A stretch of 45,601 nucleotides of DNA from NCBI GenBank assembly GCA_002118135.1, contig BDIU01000501.1:1-45601 (forward strand), read 5' to 3'. Shown here piece by piece: positions 33,654 to 44,955 of this stretch. Both the position numbers and the translations under genes were made by a program. How positions within the stretch are numbered: position 1 is the stretch's first letter; each line of letters opens with the position of its first letter. The notes under the pieces are model-generated. The model saw only the letters and a list, made by a program, of their open reading frames with translations, was not told the origin of the DNA and ran no database searches. Source of the stretch: Trebouxia sp. TZW2008 (lineage: Eukaryota; Chlorophyta; Trebouxiophyceae; Trebouxiales; Trebouxiaceae).

Positions 33654-36600
33654 ATGGCGATTGAACATACCCCAATGATAAGGGCAGCTGTGACAGGGGA
33701 CACTGAGACCCTCGAGGTGTTGCAGGGTCTCGTGACTTGTACCCGTTTGAGCATTTGTCTACAGTCCCAAGACACTCTCACTGAAAACAGCATTCTTGCC
33801 TTCAGGATGCAATCGCTGCTGGCGACGACATTGAGCAGCTGTCCGCAAGCGGATGCACCCCTCTGTATGTAGCATCGTCTGCTGCTGAATGTACCTTGTC
33901 CCACTTATCCCTTTTCATATGTACCTGAACATGCAGAGTCATTGCTTCAGAGCGCGGACATGTACAGGTAGTCAATACACTCCTCAAGAACAGCGCCAAC
34001 TTCAAGACTTGCACAAGGTGAAGCCTGCCTCACCAGTCTCAATGAGCGTTTCTGGACACAGGACGGCAGGGCAGCACTTGCTTTGGTGCTTAAGCTTGGC
34101 TCACAATGTACACTCTTGACATGGGAGATTCCTTCGATGCCACAAGCAATTTTCCATGCTTTACTTGTTTGCTGTGCACTAACAGAAAGTTCACGACAAG
34201 ATTACATGTCAAACCCTTCAACAAACATTAAGCCTGCTTGGAGCCATGCAAGTATAGTTCCATTCTGTTGCATTCCTCCCTGCTTCACTGTTCACTGCAG
34301 TTGCTGAAGTGGCTGTGTGTGCAGGCGCAAGGACACAGCACTGCATTGGGCTGCCTACAAAGGGCATGCTGAGGTGGTGCAAGCCTTGCTTCAAGCAGGC
34401 GCCAATCCCGTGAGCACAATGCTGCTGGTCACCCTGTCACACATATCTAGCAGTAATTGCTGGAAAGTGTAAAGATCATGATTGTGCACACCTTGTCATG
34501 TCGAGTTTGACAGCAACATGCAATCTGCACTTGCCAGCACTCTTTTCTGGTGCAGATCCAGTGAGCACAGTGTCGCTAACCACCTTGTCACGCTGACGCT
34601 CACAGCAACATGCAAAATGCACTTGCAAGTACTCATGTCTGCCCGATTCACACCTTGCTGTCCTTTGCAAATGTCCATGGCCAGCGTGATATAAAAGTCT
34701 TCAAGTGCAGCTTGTTGCAGCATAGTTGTGATTGCATCCAAGCCATGCCAGTATAGGAGCACAGGTCCAATCTGATCACACCAGATGAAACCCTCATGAT
34801 GTGCTGCTGATTTTGCAGGATGCTGTAGGGGAACTGGGCAATAGGCCAGTCCATCTGGCTGCTGCTAATGGACACACAGCTGTGGTCAAGCTGCTGCTGA
34901 GGCAGGGAGCCAATGCTGTAAGTCAAAGTCAGCTTGTCTGTCAGAGCTGTTTTGTTTGTTCTAATAGCAAACAGTCATGCCAGTCAATACAGCACGAACA
35001 CACACACTATGCACAGCTCTACAGTGCTGTAGCATTGGAGCCCGTAAAATTGTGAATTATGTTATGCCTGGACATTCTGTCAAGGTGTGGAACAAGCAGA
35101 TGACGACCAACACCAGCAAAGCTCCTCAAGTCATTTACCATGTCAGGGTTGATCCCAATGCAGACATTGCATGACATCAATGTGTATGCATTTAGCCTAT
35201 TCACATCTAAGGTTTCTCATGGCACAACCACATCGCAGGTTTGTTATGGCGCTCTTGCAGCGTACAATGCATGTATGGCACAAGACAACATGAATGATCA
35301 TCATGTTTGTAAGCTCAGGACATGTCACAGCTTCTGTTTGTCGAAGCAGTCAGAGAGCAAACGCTTCCAAAACCTGCAGACTGTCAGACACATACAGTCC
35401 ATACAGCCAGATCCCTCCACATTTTCAGATGTGTTTGGTAGTATGCAAGCCAGCCATAGACAGCCCAGGCAAGGCCTAAATGAGTTGACACAGCTGCGGA
35501 AACTCGCGCAATGGACATTCGTACAGTGTGGCTCATGTATGTGACAGCTTGCAGGCTAGCCGTAATGAGTATGGCAATACTCCTGCCATGACAGCCACAC
35601 AGCCAGACTGCAAAGAGGCTCTCAGTGCAGTCATCATTGGCGGTGAGTCAGCTCGGCTCAAGATGGCAGAGGAGATAGAAGCTGCAGCAGCTGAGGCAGA
35701 AGCTGTGCATCTTGAGGAGTACATGCAGAAAGAAGAAAGGTGAGCTGCCTGCACATGTTATTGTCCTTCAGCTATGCGTACCTGGTCTTCGCATTCCCTT
35801 CATCAAGTGTAACACAGCGTGCATGAAGAAAAAGGCGGTGCCAGCTGGATGGCAATGTGCTAATTCCTCACACTGCTACATGGCCCACCACCAAATGCAG
35901 AGCCATTGCTTCCGCACGGGTTTTCGCAAGCCTCTTGCCTAAATGCAAATCAAGAGTTGCATCTTGACATGTTGCTCAAATTTGGCTGTGATCTTGAGCA
36001 CCTAATCTGATCATGACTGCATGCACCTTGTTGAAGCAAGACAGGTCTGTCATTCCAGGCATGCATATGCTGTCACTGTTGCACTAGGCTCAAGTGACTG
36101 CATAACCCTATGACTGCCTGCGCTTTGCCAAGGCAGACAGCAGAAAACTCAAACAAGCAAGCCAGTCTTATCACCTCCAGGCAGAGGCAGATGGAAGCAA
36201 CCAGGTCTGCAGCACAGCGGAGCTGAAGAAGATGCAGAGAAAGCGCTCAGGCCACACACACCTTGCACCTGTGACTGCGTATCACATAAGTAACATCGTA
36301 TCATTATGATGACTTCATTGTTACTGCTAGTGTTGTCATTCACGGGATGTCATTCAGGGTTCAGGCAGGTGGAAGCCACCAAAGATCGCCTTGCCAAACA
36401 GGGCTTGGGCCAAAGTACCCAGCACTTGTCCCTGAATGTGTATTGCGTCAAACACATTGCAATATTCCAATGACTTTCTAGTCACTACTAATGTTCAGGG
36501 AGGGACTGTTGGAAGCTGGCAGATCTGCAGCACAGAGCAGCAGGCCAAAGAAGATGCAGAAAAATGATAGAGTACATCCCAAACTCTCAGCAGTGAATGC

Positions 36601-37817
36601 CTTCCTTATCCCAAAGCGAACACTGCATTGGACCTTTCAGGGAGAGGCAGGTGGAAGCCACCAGGTCTGCAGCGCAGAGGCGGCGAGCAGAAGAAGATGC
36701 AGAGGAGGACAGGATCGAGGAAGAAGCGCGGCAGCAGAGACTAGCTGAAGAAGAAGCTGCGAGGCAGGCAGAGGAGGCCAGACTCAAGGTGAAGCACTGC
36801 TCTCTGTATCACCTGACCAGGTTTCAATTCTCTGACCAGCTTGTCCTTTATTAACTCTGTCCAATATTGGCAAACGTCAAAGCATAGTCACAAGTGAACT
36901 TACCGCTTTGCGTCTTGAAGCAAATTGATCGCACAGCAACAGGGTGTAGCTGAAGTCCTTAACTCTGTGTCACTCAGCTGCTTTACGTTTGCTCTGCCTA
37001 GAACTGGCGAGTGGCAATAGCACATTGATAGATGGAAATGGGCTTGTACTTGCAGCTTTGCCTCTTCAATGCATAGCAACAGCTGCAGCATGCCACAGGA
37101 CCAGTTGTGGCAGTGTATGTATGCCTGAGGCTTTGATGAGCTTCCTGAGATTGGAAGCAGGAGCCACAAAGAAGAGCCACAAGATGCTATGCAGCTGTCT
37201 GATATTTGTGCACAATCAAGCTGAACATTCTAAACTTATGGTAGACAGGCTCAGCAGGCCCAGCTAGATACATTTAGAATGAAAATGAGATTGAAATAAA
37301 GCTGAACATTGCTGCTTGCTTCCTACCAACGCAACCTGCTAGTGCTTGCCATTTTCTGCCCACTGACGCAGCTGCTTTGGTACAGCTGCAATGCCAGCTT
37401 CAAGACTAGTAACAACATAATACATTCCCATGTACATGTGCTAGGTGTGTCGGGCCCAAGTCCTGTCTCGCGAGGTAGGCTTGTTGCTAACTTCAATTCA
37501 GTTATGTGTCGATTGACATCTCTGTCCTTTCTGCAGCAGAGCCAGGAGCCACCATACTTTGCATGCAGTCAAAAATGCCAATCTCTGCATCTCGCCACGC
37601 CACAACTGTGCATGCAGCAAACTTTTAGTGCCTGCATCTTGTCGAATGTTGTGATTTGAAGTTGTGGTTGTATGCTGGCCTTTCACTATATGTCTGCTCT
37701 TGACCGCTGCAGGCGGAGGAGGAAGCTCGTTTGAAGGCTGAGGAAGATGCAAGGTTAGCCAAGATAGCTGCCAGAAACGCCAAAATTGCTGCTGCAAAGG
37801 CTGCCAAGAACAGATAA
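33654..37817 (+). CDS. Ankyrin-repeat protein with C-terminal charged coiled coil
   Basis: Exons 33654-33716, 33806-33864, 33937-34017, 34325-34409, 34819-34917, 35555-35739, 36641-36788 and 37713-37817 keep phase: 274 residues. About four ankyrin repeats fill residues 1-150, including GHVQVVNTLLKNSAN, DTALHWAAYKGHAEVVQALL and RPVHLAAANGHTAVVKLLLR; the next repeat (NEYGNTPAMTATQPDCKEAL) is degenerate. Residues about 160-274 are a highly charged helix (RLKMAEEIEAAAAEAEAVHL, then Glu/Arg/Ala-rich), predicted coiled coil, with a basic end AKIAAAKAAKNR. Such proteins are adaptors; the partner is unknown. The start is the only ATG fitting the first donor. Introns 4 and 6 contain repeated copies of neighbouring exon or intron sequence. 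Confidence 0.87.
34487..34640 (+). repeat. Two-copy intronic repeat after ankyrin exon 4
   Basis: The block 34487-34545 (caccttgtcatg..gacagcaacatgcaatctgcacttgc) is repeated at 34580-34638 about 93 bp later. The donor-side sequence at 34405-34440 (atcccgtgagcacaatg) is also repeated at 34557 (atccagtgagcacagtg). So the exon 4 3' edge and its intron head were duplicated. Confidence 0.72.
36177..36570 (+). pseudogene. Three partial copies of the 5' half of ankyrin-gene exon 7
   Basis: Copies at about 36177-36240, 36357-36385 and 36497-36570 resemble the start of the true exon at 36641 (caggtggaagccaccaggtc, tctgcagcgcagagg, gaagaagatgcagagg). Two directly follow TTCAG, as the true exon does. 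They differ by small insertions and deletions. Start-to-start spacing is about 140-180 bp. Confidence 0.82.
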
Positions 37818-37934
37818 GAAGCTGTTTGTGTACCTGCTGGCGTGCTGCCGTTTGACACACCAGGCACATTCAGAATGGCTCAACATACAAATTGCAAAAT
37901 GGGATACATCAGCATGTTCTTGTGTGCAAAATTT

Positions 37935-38917
37935 TCATCTAACTAGTTGACCCTCTGCCCATTGCGCCAGCCTTCGAGCCAGCAGCTCCATATTGTAAGG
38001 CATGCTTTGCTGTGGCCGTGTTCCAGTCAAGCGTCTGGATACATACCACTATCACTGCTTCAAAAGCTCCATGTAATGTGAGAAGTGTGACACCGTCTTT
38101 CACAAACCTTGTGACATTCTGGTGATAGATCAGCATTTGCACAATGGGTTGTCCATTGACCGCCTGCTGCCTGTGGAAGCTGTCTGCAGTTTCAGGAGGT
38201 GCGACTCATCAGCCAGCCAAGAGACAGTGCTGCAGTTCCACAGTTTGCATTTGTGCCTGCTTTGCACAACATACAGCAATACTGCTGACATGCTTTGATG
38301 GGAAGACTGGACTACCTGTAGCTGTTAAAGCTGCAGCGCACAGTGCTTGCTAACGTATCTCATGTCGCTCCTTGCAAAACCGTAAAGAGCTTCTAATGCT
38401 GTATTTGGGTCAGTTGGACAATGATCAACAGGCTCAGGGGCATGCAGATGTTGATTGCTCTTGGCAGACAATATCAATGCTTCTGCATGTCATGCTTACA
38501 GTATACACAGGGGTCTCAACATCTTCAGCTCATCAGGGTGCTGGGTTACTAGTAGTAGTCTACATACAGAGCAAGCATGATGTCTACCTAGCCTAGCTAA
38601 CGCCTAGAGAAAACTCCTAGTAGCATGTAGCATTGGTGCTGCTCATGGCGAAGAATTTGTGTGCCACTGACCAGCTGCCTGACGCCTAACAGCAATGTGT
38701 TACAAACAATAGCTGTGCAGAGTAGCATGCTGTGCACCTTCAGTGCTTTGCCTAAATCCATGTGATGTCATAGACACTGGAGCAACAACTCGCTTCTCCA
38801 GATCATCAGCAACTGCTGCCACCATGAGCAATGCCTTGACCCAAAAATCGGCAAGGAACATCTTATCATGTGCACATATGTCTTGTGCAATCAAGTACAA
38901 GGCATACACCTTGGTGA
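37935..38917 (-). CDS. Unidentified exons, possibly a separate gene
   Basis: Two stretches look strongly coding but I do not recognise them. One at about 38917-38780 encodes VTKVYALYLIAQDICAHDKM then FLADFWVKALLMVAAVADDL. The other, 38183-38047, follows CTGCAG and encodes AVNGQPIVQMLIYHQNVTRF then VKDGVTLLTLHGAFEAVIV. A possible end is 38009-37935, with ELLARRLAQWAEGQLVR before TGA. Joining it needs either a 37-base intron, much shorter than the others here, or a one-base frameshift; reading straight on instead ends at 37939. The 5' end is not found. The gap to the SpoU-like gene is only about 140 bp, so these could also be 3' exons of that gene. Confidence 0.4.
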
Positions 38918-39060
38918 CTGAGCAGAAGTCGAGCTAGCCTGAAAAACAAATTGATGATACAAAGTCCTAAGGCTTGACTGCACAAATGGCACTAGTACCA
39001 CAAAAAGTACATCTGTGCTAGTATGTCCTCTGACGGTCTGAAGACAGACATTTGGCTTTT

Positions 39061-41927
39061 CTATCTACTGGGAGAAAAGTCAGGCCAGCCGGCAGTTGAC
39101 ACAGAAGCTACAGAGCCTGACGGAGACCCAATTGAGGAGCTAGCTCTTGAGCTGGTGCCCATGCCGTGTTTCCTGTACACCCCGCTACGCCTCATGGCCT
39201 GGGCTTGCAGCCGGCTTTTCTCAGCAGCTTGCAGCTTAGTGGCATTCCTTGATCCAGCATCACTTGCTGATGCGGATTGAGTCAAAGACCTCGCAGATGT
39301 TGACGGCGATCCCTGATTGACCTGGCTTACAGACAAAGCATCACTCTTGCTAGCAGCCTGCAGCTTGCTGTCATTTGTAAAGGCAGCATCAGTTGCTGAT
39401 GTGGACTGAGGCACAGGGCTTGCAAACGTGGGTAGCTGGGTAGAAGTCAGGTTGGTTGTGTCCTTGTCAGCAGCATCAGACGCATCTGATACTGGCAGGG
39501 TGAGGGGGCTTGCAGATGTAGCTGGCAATCCCTCATTGACCTGGCTGAGAGATAGTGCATTTCTCGTGCTGCCAGCTGCTTTCGATGGTGATGCAAGACT
39601 TGTGTTGATCTTGCTTTCAGACTGTGCATCACTGTTGCTGGCATCTGCTATAGAAGGTGATGCAGGCCTCTGACTGCTAGTGAATGGACTGCTGCCCGTT
39701 GCTTTGGAATCTGAAGAGGATTTACCAAATGGAGCGGCAGAGCTAGTGGCTGTGTCAGATGTAGCTGAGATTGCCTGTGGTGACTTGTCTGGCTTGCTGC
39801 TGTCACCAGTCTCTGAAGCCTGACCATTGCTCTGCTCAGCATGGCTGTGTGAGCCAGAGGCATGCTCAAAGTCAGCAGCATCACAATTGCCATTGTGGAT
39901 GTCAATGTCGCCTGCCGCAACCTCATCATCATCACCAGAAGCTTGGTTGCTGCTGCTGCTGCTGCTGCTGCCGCTACTGCTGCTGGGTTGTGCATGAGAA
40001 CCAGCACTGCTACTCCCAGCAGCTCTGATGTTATCCTGAGCGTTGCTGCTGTCATTGGCACCGCTTTCAGCCGCAGCTGGATCGCCATTCAAAGCACTGC
40101 TGCTGCGGTCTGCGTCTTCATTCATACTGCCAGACGCATGTTGATTGGTGCCAGAAGCTTCTTCTTGCTCATTGAGGAGATGATTGCCGGCAGTCTTGTC
40201 TGAAGAAGGCTTGCGCTCTGGTGATTGCTCTTGACTGCCAGCCATTCCAGCATCAGCATCAGGCCTTGATGAAGTGTCAGGAGATTCCGGCTGATGCTGA
40301 TCACCCTCAGATTGCTGTTCAGAAGCTGCATCTGGTTTGTGGGTGTCAGCGTTGTTGCTGTCAATGTGACAAGCATCAGAATCATTGGGAGACTCTTCGA
40401 GTTCAGGATGTTCAGTGAATGAGCTATCTTTGGAAATGGCATCATGGTCCTTCTCAAGACCTGCCCTGCACAAAAGCATGCTACTGAAGTGCTGCACTGC
40501 ATACCCACTTTATTTGAACATTCAAGCAGAGAATGCTTGACGTCAACACAAGGGAAGAAGCACTCAGCAACAGCGTCAGCATACACAAACTACAGAGGCT
40601 AGCTCGCATGCATATGCTCAGACGAAGGTGACTGCAGTACAGAGGCCTTACCTGTCTGGCTGAGCAGCCTGATCCGATTCCAGGCAGTGTGTGTTTGTGA
40701 GATGGTGCAGAGTCAAGGCCAGGGCTGCTGCTGGTGGCAGACTGCCAACATTCCCTGCATGTTCATCACGAGTCAGCAACTCTGATCTTAGCAGCGTGCA
40801 TAATGATGCATCACAAGCCAGCAAACTTGAAGTCAGCAGCATATGTCATGATGCATCACAAGTCAGCAAACTTGAAGTCAGCAGCATATACCATGATGCA
40901 TCACAAGTCAGCAAACTTGATGTCAGCAGCATATGTCATGATGCAACCCAAGTCAGCAGACTTGATCTTGGCAGCATGTATCATGATGGGAATCCATGCA
41001 GAGTCAGATCACAATGGACAAACAGCACTTGCACTGTAAGGGATGTATGGGTTGGATGGTGCTCAATGACATGGCTCTACTGGCACTGTTGGTACCCTGC
41101 TTGTGCTGTGTTTCAGTTGGCTGCTAGCAGATGATGACAAGTGTAACATGCTGACCTGTCTGTGTATTTTGTGCAGCGTCTATAAAGGCTTTGGAAGGGA
41201 ATGGTGTTGCAACTATGACTGCAGTCTTTGATTGCAGCTGATTGGGTGCACCCTTGCCAGGCTCTGAAGTGGCTATGTGAATGGCCCAGCCACCACCAGT
41301 GAGGGCGTCACAGCAGTCAGATGCTGTCGCAAAGACACGGACGGTGATGCTTTGGCCATTGACACTCAGTATGCTACCCTCCTTTGTCTGCTGATAATCT
41401 TCCCTCAAATCAGAGGCTTCAGCATTAGCAATTACCTGAAGATGCAAAGGCACAGTGATCAGGTTGCAACACTTGAGCCATGCATAAGCGAGAAGCTTGT
41501 TGACATGACTTGGCTGCAACATCAAGCGTGCGATTCGCACAAAATGCAGCGCAAATGTGCCGACTCTATCTTTGCTTACCCAGACATTTGCTACTCCAAA
41601 GCAAGAAGCGACTTTGATGGCATCTTGTCTGTGGGACTTCGATAGCCCATCGAGCACGCAAACAAAGCCCAGCTTGTTGTCAACGTCAAGATCACGGGCT
41701 TGTCTGCTGATCACTCGGCGCCCCCACGAAATATACAACCTTGATCGTGCCCAATATGCAGCAGTTGCTGCTGATCCGCCCAAAACGATTCCTACCAGCA
41801 AAAGGCTTGTCGAGGCTGATCGAGTTTCGTTGTTGGACAGCAACGCGGACAGGCTATCCGTCCGAGACATGTTACCGCAACCCTGCGTTAAACGCAACGG
41901 GCACTCTTTCACTGCACAGAGGTTCAA
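39061..41927 (-). CDS. SpoU/TrmH-like (SPOUT) protein with N-terminal membrane segment and long Ser-rich tail
   Basis: Exons 41927-41580, 41435-41156, 40754-40652 and 40465-39061 keep phase: 711 residues. A hydrophobic segment (TSLLLVGIVLGGSAATAAYW) lies at about residues 40-60. The methyltransferase-like part follows: VCVLDGLSKSHRQDAIKVAS with CFGVANVW (motif 1 position), ITVRVFATASDCCDALTGGG with WAIHIATSEP, KTAVIVATPFPS (motif 2 position), and GNVGSLPPAAALALTLHHLT, which matches the SpoU motif 3 pattern. The Asn and Arg of motif 1 and the GNE of motif 2 are not seen, so catalysis is doubtful. The last 468 codons form one open exon rich in Ser, Ala, Asp and Asn, apparently disordered. SpoU enzymes 2'-O-methylate tRNA or rRNA; here the role is unknown. 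An alternative start is the second Met (MSRTDSLSALL). Confidence 0.62.
40757..40990 (+). repeat. 45-bp minisatellite, about five copies
   Basis: The unit contains catgatgcatcacaagtcag and caaacttgaagtcagcagca. The core atgatgcatcac recurs at 40803, 40848, 40893 and 40938 (the last altered), with diverged outer copies at each end. It lies in an intron of the SpoU-like gene and ends next to the acceptor of exon 3 (40754). The unit length is a multiple of three and the plus strand is open through it. Confidence 0.88.
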
Positions 41928-42163
41928 CGCCAGGCGTGGTTGGCGTTACATTGTAGTCTATAGAATTGCTTTCATTGCGCATCGCTATTTACAGCAATCT
42001 ATCACAGTGTGCCGACGAGCAAATCTGAAACTGTCACTGATGTGGTCATGCCTTAGCTACTTGTACTGGTGCCACAGTTGAAGATAGTTTCTCAAATACT
42101 CAAAATCAGTACTGCTTGTTCAGTGTCACAGTGCATCTATATCGTCAAAAGCAGTTGTGGCCA

Positions 42164-43131
42164 TCAGCTGTTGTTGCCGGTCACCTTGTTGATGAACTTG
42201 TCAATGTTCTGCTTCAACTCCTCCCTGCAGGGTTCATGCACATACCCATCAGCACCGCACAACACACTTACGGCCATGACCTGCTGCTCATTTGCCTACT
42301 TGCACATGCGTCGCGTCGATGTTGCAATGACAGTCATGCATGCACGTGCATGTTGAGTCATACAGCAGGTGTTGGTACAGGAGATGTTGAACTTGGAATG
42401 TACATCAAATGGACATGATAGGGACTATTGCAGAGCAGCTGGAGTACCTGTCAGGGCCAAAGACCAGATATCGGTAAACAAACCATGAGGTCACTACCAG
42501 TCCCACCAGCTCCAGAAGTCCGCCAATGATGGGCAGATGGTCAATGCGGTCAACAAGGCCGGACAATGCCCATACACCTACAAAAGCTGCTGTTGTGATG
42601 GCAACCACAGCTGGCTTCTCTTCAGTCTTGTCCCACTTTTCCTGTATGCATGCATTACAAGGTCCCGCATAATTCGTGTATGACGGGCAAAGCTTGTGGT
42701 TGCATGAGCAAGAGGAAAGCGCTTTTGCTAAGAAGTCCTTCAATGATTGGCAGTGCTTTAGACGGTTGCAATATCCATGCATGCTTTGGCTGCTGCACTG
42801 CATGGTTTTGAATCCAGTTGTTTGACATGCTGAACCATTGAGGTAAGAAGACTGCATGTTGTTGTGCTTGAACTGATGATACAACATAGTTCAGTGTAGC
42901 AGCAAAACCTTTTCCAGCCATGTCAAGCAACAAAGCAGCATGCAATGCATACAACTGAAAGCATTACTGCATGCACACAAGGAACGCCTACCTTCAGGTC
43001 ATCCACGTATGCGTTTGCTTTGTCTAGCAACTCAGTGCTTTGCTGGTCAGCTTCAGCTCCAGCGCGCTTGGCGCTTCCAGATGCGCTGTCACGGCTTTGC
43101 CTGATTGCCTGGATTGTGCTGCTGCGGCGTC
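42164..43131 (-). CDS. CURT1-type thylakoid curvature protein (5' exon unresolved)
   Basis: Exons 43131-42992, 42641-42448 and 42224-42164 keep phase (about 130 residues); the first begins in phase 1, so a transit-peptide exon is missing. The amphipathic lead-in (ELLDKANAYVDDLK) is followed by WDKTEEKPAVVAITTAAFVG, then VWALSGLVDRIDHLPIIGG, then LLELVGLVVTSWFVYRYLVF, and ends with the amphipathic helix EELKQNIDKFINKVTGNNS. Two membrane segments flanked by amphipathic helices, and the W-F-V-Y-R-Y-L signature, are those of plant CURT1 proteins, which oligomerise and bend thylakoid membranes at grana margins. The first exon probably lies in the CpG-rich stretch 43340-43720. One candidate (43401-43510 region, MHKTACASPEPCLSSSQTS) looks transit-like, but I could not join it in phase. 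Confidence 0.88.
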
Positions 43132-43339
43132 CTGTGACAGCAACAGCTCATGGAAGAGAAGCATCCTACCTGCTGCTGAATTAGTTTGCAAGACTTGAGG
43201 GGTGTTTGACATTGATATGCATTATTTTGATTGAATATGGCAATTTGTCCTGACCTGAAACCTGCTGGCAGCTAGGTGTGAACAAGTTTACCCTGCTTTG
43301 CCTGCAACACCACACACATGTTTAGGGAAGCATGCAGTA

Positions 43340-43720
43340 TTCAAAGTCGACACATCAGAAGCGGGCGGCTTCGATGCACACGATCTTATACTGCTCAAAG
43401 TCAACACTCAACCACTTGACGTGCAGGAAGGCGTGACATCGATGTCTGCGAGCTGCTGAGGCAAGGCTCGGGCGAAGCACACGCAGTTTTGTGCATCAAG
43501 CAAGTACGATCGTAAATAGCTGCGTTGTTGCCTTGCAAAGGTTGCCTCACGTGACATGCAAGAGCTTGTAAGACTACGCAGCTGCTATGCGCGCGTTGGC
43601 GCACCTGACGCAGGTCTGAGCGCGGCCTGCCTGGGATGCCAGGGCTGATTGCTGTGCAAGCATCGCGACCGTCATGATGCTAGTCGCAAAAGAAGAAGCC
43701 GGGCAGCTCGCGACAAGAGA
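43340..43720. promoter_or_regulatory. CpG-rich region, probable CURT1 start/promoter
   Basis: CpG density is high (gaagcgggcggcttcgatg at 43360, cgcgcgttggcgcacctgacg at 43588, catcgcgaccgtcatgatg at 43661), contrasting with the CpG-poor introns. By analogy with the other starts here it marks the CURT1 promoter and first exon. A divergent plus-strand gene is possible, but I see no convincing frame. Confidence 0.45.
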
Positions 43721-44955
43721 GATGGTACACTACTGGATGTACAGAGGAGACAGTGGCGCTCAATTCAAGTTTTCACGGCCTGTGAGCTGCAGTGCAGGTT
43801 GAAGATCAAGCATCTTCCCCGCAGAATTGACGAAGCTTGATGCGTCCCCAGCGTCTCTGATAGCGCCAAAACGTCACGTGCGACATGTGTACACATGTGT
43901 GAGGCTGCAAATTTGAAAGATTGCATAGACATGAGTGGCTGCAAAAGCTCACACACCAGGGTCATTGCGCCAGAACAGACCATGGACCTACAAAATTCCA
44001 AAACTGCAGAATGTTGTGATGTGTCATACAAAGACAACTGCATCACCCAGATGTCTCGACTACATCTTCATGGTTCGAGTGTACCACGTGTGCACAGCAT
44101 AGTAATGGCGCAGATGCATCCTGTGTCTATTGCACAGCTCGGGCGTGGTTTCTCGTACAGTTGTACGCGGATCACGTGAGAGCCGACAATAGTACAGATG
44201 CATCCGGGCCAGAGGACTGCCATATGTACGCATACCATTTTGCTTTGAAAGACATCTGCATGTGTACTGAACTCTGCAGCATTCTTGCAAATATATATAT
44301 TTACAACACTGACCACTGACCATTGGCTAATTATAGTGTTTCATAGCTTTATGTCAAGGTTATGTCACGGGGTCTGCCTTACTAAGCAGGCAGAGCATGA
44401 CTCAAAGCCTGCAGCTCCCCAGGCTAGGTTTTAACTATTTGAAAGCAGGGGGAATCTATCCAGGTCAAAACCCTATACACACTGCTTCCCAGCCAATTGT
44501 CACCCTTGTACTGGTTACCTAGCTGTCAGTTCAAGTTTGAATTCCCTTATTGATGGCTCCTGCATGTACTGCACTAACTACTAGAATGACTCTAAATGAA
44601 AGATCACCATGTTACCAAGATTTCTTTGAGAATCTGTGGTTCTTCACAGCACGTCTCCAGCTTCTAGAAAACAGCTGTTGCAAAGGCAACTGTCAGTGTT
44701 TGGGCTGGACGTCAAGTTGCCTTTTGCAAAGCTCTGACGGCAAATGTGCATGTTGCTGGCGCAGATGTTGCTGTCTCCCTGTGTTGGCTACACCCCCGGC
44801 AGCAAATAGTTGCAGTGGCTGGCTAAGGACTTTGGCTGTGGTCAAGCCCAGCATCAACCCGTGGGTTATCATGGATATGCGCAACCCCTGGTGACCTGCC
44901 CCTTTTGTGCCCCTCACTCCTCCTGTTTTCATGCACATTGCATCAGATTGCAGCA
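43721..44955. other. No recognisable gene
   Basis: Short open frames occur on both strands (for example 43895-44179 plus and 44693-45019 minus) without motifs. A short AT run (aaatatatatattt) lies at 44288-44301. The sequence cagatgcatcc occurs twice (44111 and 44196). Parts of 44640-44890 may be exons of the plus-strand gene that follows. Confidence 0.4.

Noticed and set aside
39428..40203. Several open frames on the plus strand and other minus frames opposite the Ser-rich exon
   Set aside because: They are shadows of the 1.4-kb minus-strand exon: codons for Ser, Ala and Thr on one strand leave the other frames open. They contain Val/Ala/Cys runs typical of reverse reading.
40757..40990. 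Possible CRISPR-like array
   Set aside because: The 45-bp units are directly adjacent with no unique spacers, lie in a eukaryotic intron and diverge as a minisatellite.
43895..44323. Overlapping open frames on both strands
   Set aside because: They have no motif, no splice logic, and neither strand shows conserved-looking composition.
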